Shown piece after piece: positions 4,941-8,039 of a stretch of 8,039 nt of DNA (position 1 is its first letter; each line of letters begins with the position of its first letter). The position numbers and the translations under genes are program-made. The notes under the pieces are model-generated. The model saw nothing but the letters and a program-made list of their open reading frames with translations. It was not told the DNA's origin and made no database searches. Source of the stretch: an uncultured Clostridia bacterium (GTDB lineage Bacteria; Bacillota; Clostridia; Christensenellales; UBA1242); assembly GCA_947625955.1 (NCBI GenBank), contig CANQQH010000048.1, forward strand, positions 1 to 8,039. Reading direction: 5' to 3'.

Positions 4941-6086
4941 ATGGAAGGCTGGGAAATTACGCACAAGGTTGATGATGAAACGCTGAAAGCGCTGCTCTCG
5001 CTAGACAAGCAGGCTTTTTCTGGAAAAGACATTGGTTCTTTTGAGCGTTGCAAGGCGTGGCTCAAAGTCAATGACAAAATCTACACTGTTCTTAAACTTG
5101 GCGGGAAAACTATCGGCTATATAAATTTTGTGCCTTTAACTAATGATGCGTTTGAAAAGTTTAGTTCAGGCGAGCTGAAAGATTTTGACCTGACGCCAAA
5201 CGACATTTTGCCATTTTCGCTTGGCGAAGAATTGAATTGCTTGTTTATGTCTATCGTCATAAAGCAGGAGTTTCGCGACGGAGAGGCGATAAAAAGACTC
5301 ACAAACGCTTTCAAAGAATTTTTGGAAAGGCTCAAAGAAGAGGGCGTGAGAATACGCCGAATCCTGCAAGACTGCGTGAGTATTGACGGCATAAAGTTTG
5401 CTTTATATTTCTTTGGCGCAAACCATTTGAGAAACTCCTTAAACGGGAAACTCTATATGGTTGACAACGAAAAACCAAGGAGCATTTATCCGCTGTCGCT
5501 TGAATATGAGGAGATCAATGAATCAAACCTCAAAACCGCCGCGCTTATACAGTATGAGATTTTCAAGGACACGCAAAGCGTTGGCTATGAAGACTACAAA
5601 AAGTCAATTTTTCCAACGAACAGGCTTGAAAACAAGCTTGTTCCAATAGATTTTCTCGTGAGGTGGGGCAAAACGCCAGTTGGGGTTGTGGGGCTTTATT
5701 GCATTGACGGCTACGAAGACGACATCTGGATTGACTGGCTTGGCGTTCTGCCAGAGTATCGCAATCGCGGAATTGGAACGCAAATGTTGATTCACATCTA
5801 TGAGGTTGCAAAGGCCTACAAAAAGAAACACCTCAGGCTATATACTTTTGCGAAAACCTATCAGGCGGGCGTGAGAATTTATCGAAAGACCATGCAGATT
5901 GAAGAGGCCTATCACAACAAAGATGACTACGCGCCTTGGATGAAAGATGCTGATTGCAAAGTTTTCAGCACCAGCCTGCACGACAAGAGGGCAACGCATT
6001 GGAACAACAAATTTATCGACGTCCAAAACGAGGCGATTGTGCACGAAAGAAGCTTGGAACTTTTGAAAAAGGAAAAAATAATATAG
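4941..6086 (+). CDS. GNAT-family N-acetyltransferase, probable two-domain
   Basis: A 381-aa cytosolic protein. The C-terminal half (about 188-330) is a clear GNAT acetyltransferase domain: strand IWIDWLGVL at 262-270, then acetyl-CoA-binding motif A PEYRNRGIGTQML at 271-283 (R/Q-x-x-G-x-G/A), and a helix. The N-terminal half (about 1-185) resembles a second, degenerate GNAT fold: KTIGYINFVPL at 56-66 looks like the central strand and LFMSIVIKQEFRDGEAI at 101-117 takes the motif A position but lacks the glycine pattern. About 50 residues follow the C-terminal domain. The start ATG has GGAGGAA 2 nt upstream of it. The acceptor substrate cannot be inferred; amino groups of small molecules or proteins are typical. 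It is divergent from the GIY-YIG gene and has a promoter separate from gpmI. Confidence 0.85.
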   Translation: MEGWEITHKVDDETLKALLSLDKQAFSGKDIGSFERCKAWLKVNDKIYTVLKLGGKTIGYINFVPLTNDAFEKFSSGELKDFDLTPNDILPFSLGEELNCLFMSIVIKQEFRDGEAIKRLTNAFKEFLERLKEEGVRIRRILQDCVSIDGIKFALYFFGANHLRNSLNGKLYMVDNEKPRSIYPLSLEYEEINESNLKTAALIQYEIFKDTQSVGYEDYKKSIFPTNRLENKLVPIDFLVRWGKTPVGVVGLYCIDGYEDDIWIDWLGVLPEYRNRGIGTQMLIHIYEVAKAYKKKHLRLYTFAKTYQAGVRIYRKTMQIEEAYHNKDDYAPWMKDADCKVFSTSLHDKRATHWNNKFIDVQNEAIVHERSLELLKKEKII

Positions 6087-6088
6087 GC

Positions 6089-6113
6089 TATTTTTGCACG
6101 CAAAAATATTTGT
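6089..6113 (+). terminator. Weak AT-rich terminator-like hairpin after GNAT gene
   Basis: An 8-bp AT-rich stem TATTTTTG/CAAAAATA (6089-6096 with 6101-6108) has a CACG loop, followed by TTTGT. It begins 3 nt after the stop codon. Stem stability is low and the U-tract short, so termination may be partial. Confidence 0.4.
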
Positions 6114-6139
6114 TTGACTAACGCTGAATGTGGTATAAT
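6114..6139 (+). promoter_or_regulatory. Promoter of gpmI, extended -10
   Basis: TGGTATAAT (6131-6139) is an extended -10. TTGACT (6114-6119) is a good -35 sequence but only 14 nt away, so the extended -10 is probably the main element. GAGGAG (6151-6156) is the ribosome binding site, 5 nt before the ATG. Confidence 0.65.
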
Positions 6140-6161
6140 TTTTGAATAAAGAGGAGATTTT

Positions 6162-7661
6162 ATGGTAACATTAGTTATTCTTGATGGTTTTGGATATAGC
6201 GAAAAAGTGGAGGGCAACGCAATAAGGTTGCAGGGCACTCCAAATCTTGACAAGCTCAATGTTTTTCCTCACACGCTCATCAAAGCGAGTGGTGAGGCAG
6301 TGGGGCTCACTGAGGGGCAGATGGGTAACAGCGAAGTTGGGCATCTCAACCTCGGTGCAGGCAGGGTTGTTTATCAGGATTTGCCGCGAATTAACAATGC
6401 AATAAAGAGTGGGGAGTTCTTCAAAAACGAGGAGTTTTTGGCTGCAATAAACCACGCGAAGAAAAATAAGTCAGCGCTTCATCTCATGGGGCTTTTGTCG
6501 GATGGCGGGGTTCACTCGCATATTAGTCACCTTAAAGCCTTGGTTGAACTTGCCGACCGCGAAGGGCTCAAAGAAGTTTATATCCACGCGATCACCGATG
6601 GGCGCGACACCAAGGTTGACAGCGGCGTGGAGTTTATGAAACAAACTCTCGAATTTGCGAAAGGAAAAGCCAAGGTTGCTGACATCTGCGGGCGTGTTTA
6701 TGCAATGGATCGCGAAAAAAGATATGACCGTCTTGCGCTTGCTTATGATTTGTATGTTAATGGCAGGGCGGGAATCGCGAATGAAGACCCAATCGAGGCG
6801 CTCAAAGAGAGCTATAAAAATGGCATAACAGACGAATTTGTGAAGCCAACAATAATAAACAAAAAGGGCACAATCAAAAATAATGATGCCGTGATTTTCT
6901 TCAACTACCGAACAGACAGGGCAAGGGAGATAACAGACGCGCTCACGCAAGATAAGTTCGCCGGATTCAAGCGCGAGAAACTAAAAAACCTTTTCTATGT
7001 TTGCATGACTGAGTATGATTCGAACTTTGAGGGAGTGCACATTGCGTTCAAGAACGAGAAGATAAGCAACAATCTTTCAGCAATCATTTCAAAAGCGAAC
7101 CTAAAACAATTCCATGTTAGTGAAACAACCAAGTTTGCGCACGTCACCTTCTTCTTCAATGGTGGAATTGAAGAGCCAAACGAGAACGAAGACCGCAAAC
7201 TTATCGACACAATAAATGTGCAGAACTTTGCCGTTTGCCCAGAGATGCGCGCAAAGGAGATAACCGATGAGGTTTTGAAAGCTATCAAGAGCAAGAAGTA
7301 TGACTTCATTCTCGTTAACATTTCAAATCCTGACATGGTTGGGCACACCGGCGATATCGACGCAACCAAGAAGGCGATCAAACTTGTTGACGAGTGCGCC
7401 TATAAGATTGCAACCGAGACGCTCAAATATGGCGGCGACGCAATCATCACTGCCGACCATGGCAACGCCGAAGAACTTCTTGACCAAGAGGGCAACAAGG
7501 TGACCAGCCACACAACAAACCCTGTTATGCTATGGCTGGTGAGCGAAAAAAACAAGAATGCAAAACTCATTGACGGCGGCAAGCTCTCAAATGTTGCCCC
7601 AACAGTTTTGAAACTTTTGAATCTCCCAATTCCAAGTTATATGGAAAAGCCAATGTTTTGA
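6162..7661 (+). CDS. gpmI: 2,3-bisphosphoglycerate-independent phosphoglycerate mutase
   Basis: A 499-aa cytosolic glycolytic enzyme that interconverts 3- and 2-phosphoglycerate through a phosphoserine intermediate, using two Mn2+ ions. Length is close to the usual 505-515. The alkaline-phosphatase-superfamily core begins LVILDGFG with metal ligand D8. GNSEVGHLNLGAGR at 55-68 carries the nucleophile S57. The inserted phosphotransferase domain shows H118, ITDGRD with R148/D149, R178, R184 and YRTDRAR at 249-255. The core resumes with K324, NPDMVGHTGD (D391, H395), ADHGN (D432, H433) and H450. All expected catalytic and metal residues are present, so it should be active. The start ATG has GAGGAG 5 nt upstream. 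It has its own promoter behind the GNAT gene and is followed by a terminator-like hairpin. Confidence 0.97.
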   Translation: MVTLVILDGFGYSEKVEGNAIRLQGTPNLDKLNVFPHTLIKASGEAVGLTEGQMGNSEVGHLNLGAGRVVYQDLPRINNAIKSGEFFKNEEFLAAINHAKKNKSALHLMGLLSDGGVHSHISHLKALVELADREGLKEVYIHAITDGRDTKVDSGVEFMKQTLEFAKGKAKVADICGRVYAMDREKRYDRLALAYDLYVNGRAGIANEDPIEALKESYKNGITDEFVKPTIINKKGTIKNNDAVIFFNYRTDRAREITDALTQDKFAGFKREKLKNLFYVCMTEYDSNFEGVHIAFKNEKISNNLSAIISKANLKQFHVSETTKFAHVTFFFNGGIEEPNENEDRKLIDTINVQNFAVCPEMRAKEITDEVLKAIKSKKYDFILVNISNPDMVGHTGDIDATKKAIKLVDECAYKIATETLKYGGDAIITADHGNAEELLDQEGNKVTSHTTNPVMLWLVSEKNKNAKLIDGGKLSNVAPTVLKLLNLPIPSYMEKPMF

Positions 7662-7663
7662 GA

Positions 7664-7727
7664 GGCGCAAAGCAAATTCAACTCAAATAATTGATTTTTT
7701 GTTTGCGCCGTTATATAATATTTTTAT
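7664..7727 (+). terminator. Hairpin after gpmI, probable terminator
   Basis: A 12-bp stem with one bulged G (7672): GGCGCAAA-CAAA (7664-7676) pairs with TTTG-TTTGCGCC (7698-7709). The loop is 21 nt and can pair further (CAA/TTG). An A/T-rich tract with TTTTT follows at 7721-7725, but not directly after the stem. It starts 3 nt after the gpmI stop. The -35 of the next gene lies inside its loop. Confidence 0.55.
7691..7719 (+). promoter_or_regulatory. Promoter of SDR gene
   Basis: TTGATT (7691-7696) and TATAAT (7714-7719) are separated by exactly 17 nt, a near-consensus sigma-A promoter. Transcription should start near 7726, just before the GAGG ribosome binding site (7730-7733). Confidence 0.7.
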
Positions 7728-7745
7728 TCGAGGAAAAGTGAAAAC

Positions 7746-8039
7746 ATGGCAACTCTTATAACTGGCGCAACTGGTGGGCTTGGAAGGGCGTTCGTTTATG
7801 AATGTGCAAAGCGCGGCGACGCACTTGTTTTGACAGGCTCAAACCAAGAGAAACTAACAAAGATAACAAACGATGTTAAGAAAGATTTTGAAAACATCGA
7901 GGTCTTTTCGAAAACTTGCGACCTATCTGTGAAAGAAGACAGAGAGGCATTTTTCGCGTGGGTGAAAGAAAATAATATCGAGATTGATTTTCTCATCAAC
8001 AATGCCGGCTATATCGCTGAGGGCGAATTTCTCACTTTC
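7746..8039 (+). CDS. Short-chain dehydrogenase/reductase, N-terminal part
   Basis: The first 98 codons of an SDR-family NAD(P)H-dependent oxidoreductase; the window ends inside the gene. The Rossmann start MATLITGATGGLGRA contains the classical cofactor motif TGxxxGxG at residues 6-13. D59-L60 is the usual adenine-ring contact, and NNAG at 85-88 is the structural SDR motif. The catalytic Ser/Tyr/Lys lie beyond the window. The ATG sits right before the first beta strand as expected, though GAGG (7730-7733) is 12 nt upstream, longer than elsewhere here. Substrate cannot be told. It has its own promoter, so it is not necessarily functionally tied to gpmI. Confidence 0.93.
   Translation, partial: MATLITGATGGLGRAFVYECAKRGDALVLTGSNQEKLTKITNDVKKDFENIEVFSKTCDLSVKEDREAFFAWVKENNIEIDFLINNAGYIAEGEFLTF

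Noticed and set aside
4724..5077. Upstream extension of the GIY-YIG frame
   Set aside because: It overlaps the start of the GNAT gene on the other strand and runs through the gene's own promoter. The fold begins after the ATG at 4723, which has a ribosome binding site.

Overview
The window looks like part of a low-to-mid GC Bacillota chromosome, most likely from an uncultured gut Clostridia-type lineage (inference). Support comes from strong AGGAGG/GAGGA ribosome binding sites 4-7 nt before the starts, sigma-A-like promoters that often have an extended -10 (TGnTATAAT), U-tract terminators, and use of TAA, TAG and TGA as stops with TGG for Trp (standard code). No rRNA, tRNA, CRISPR array, transposase or integrase is visible.

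Layout. (1) 1-133: no gene can be called; a bidirectional intrinsic terminator lies at 31-69. (2) 134-4723: accessory block. A minus-strand single-chain DUF262-DUF1524 protein (GmrSD-like, type IV restriction type) is divergent across a 212-nt gap from two plus-strand genes: a DUF5662-like protein with HD-type histidines, and a 122-aa protein with a CxxC...CxxC zinc-knuckle pattern that I do not recognise. Behind them is a ~115-nt candidate small RNA gene with its own promoter, three internal hairpins and a terminator. Converging on it is a minus-strand gene pair: a GIY-YIG-like protein whose expected catalytic Glu is Lys, followed by an AT-rich gene for a membrane-anchored protein of unknown function. 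(3) 4941-6086: a 381-aa protein with a C-terminal GNAT acetyltransferase domain. (4) 6162-7661: gpmI, cofactor-independent phosphoglycerate mutase, complete with all active-site residues. (5) 7746-8039: the first 98 codons of a short-chain dehydrogenase/reductase, cut by the window end.

How the genes fit together. gpmI is core glycolysis and marks the conserved backbone. The segment before the GNAT gene resembles a small accessory or defence cargo. Two of its proteins have nuclease-like folds (DUF1524 HNH; GIY-YIG), one has a putative metal-dependent HD-like site, one is a zinc knuckle and one is membrane-anchored. No modification or DndABCDE/SspABCD genes accompany the DUF262 gene here, so it most resembles a stand-alone type IV enzyme. 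The small RNA locus and the zinc-knuckle gene are the least explained parts. Several starts were moved downstream of the longest possible reading frame to the ATG with the best ribosome binding site.
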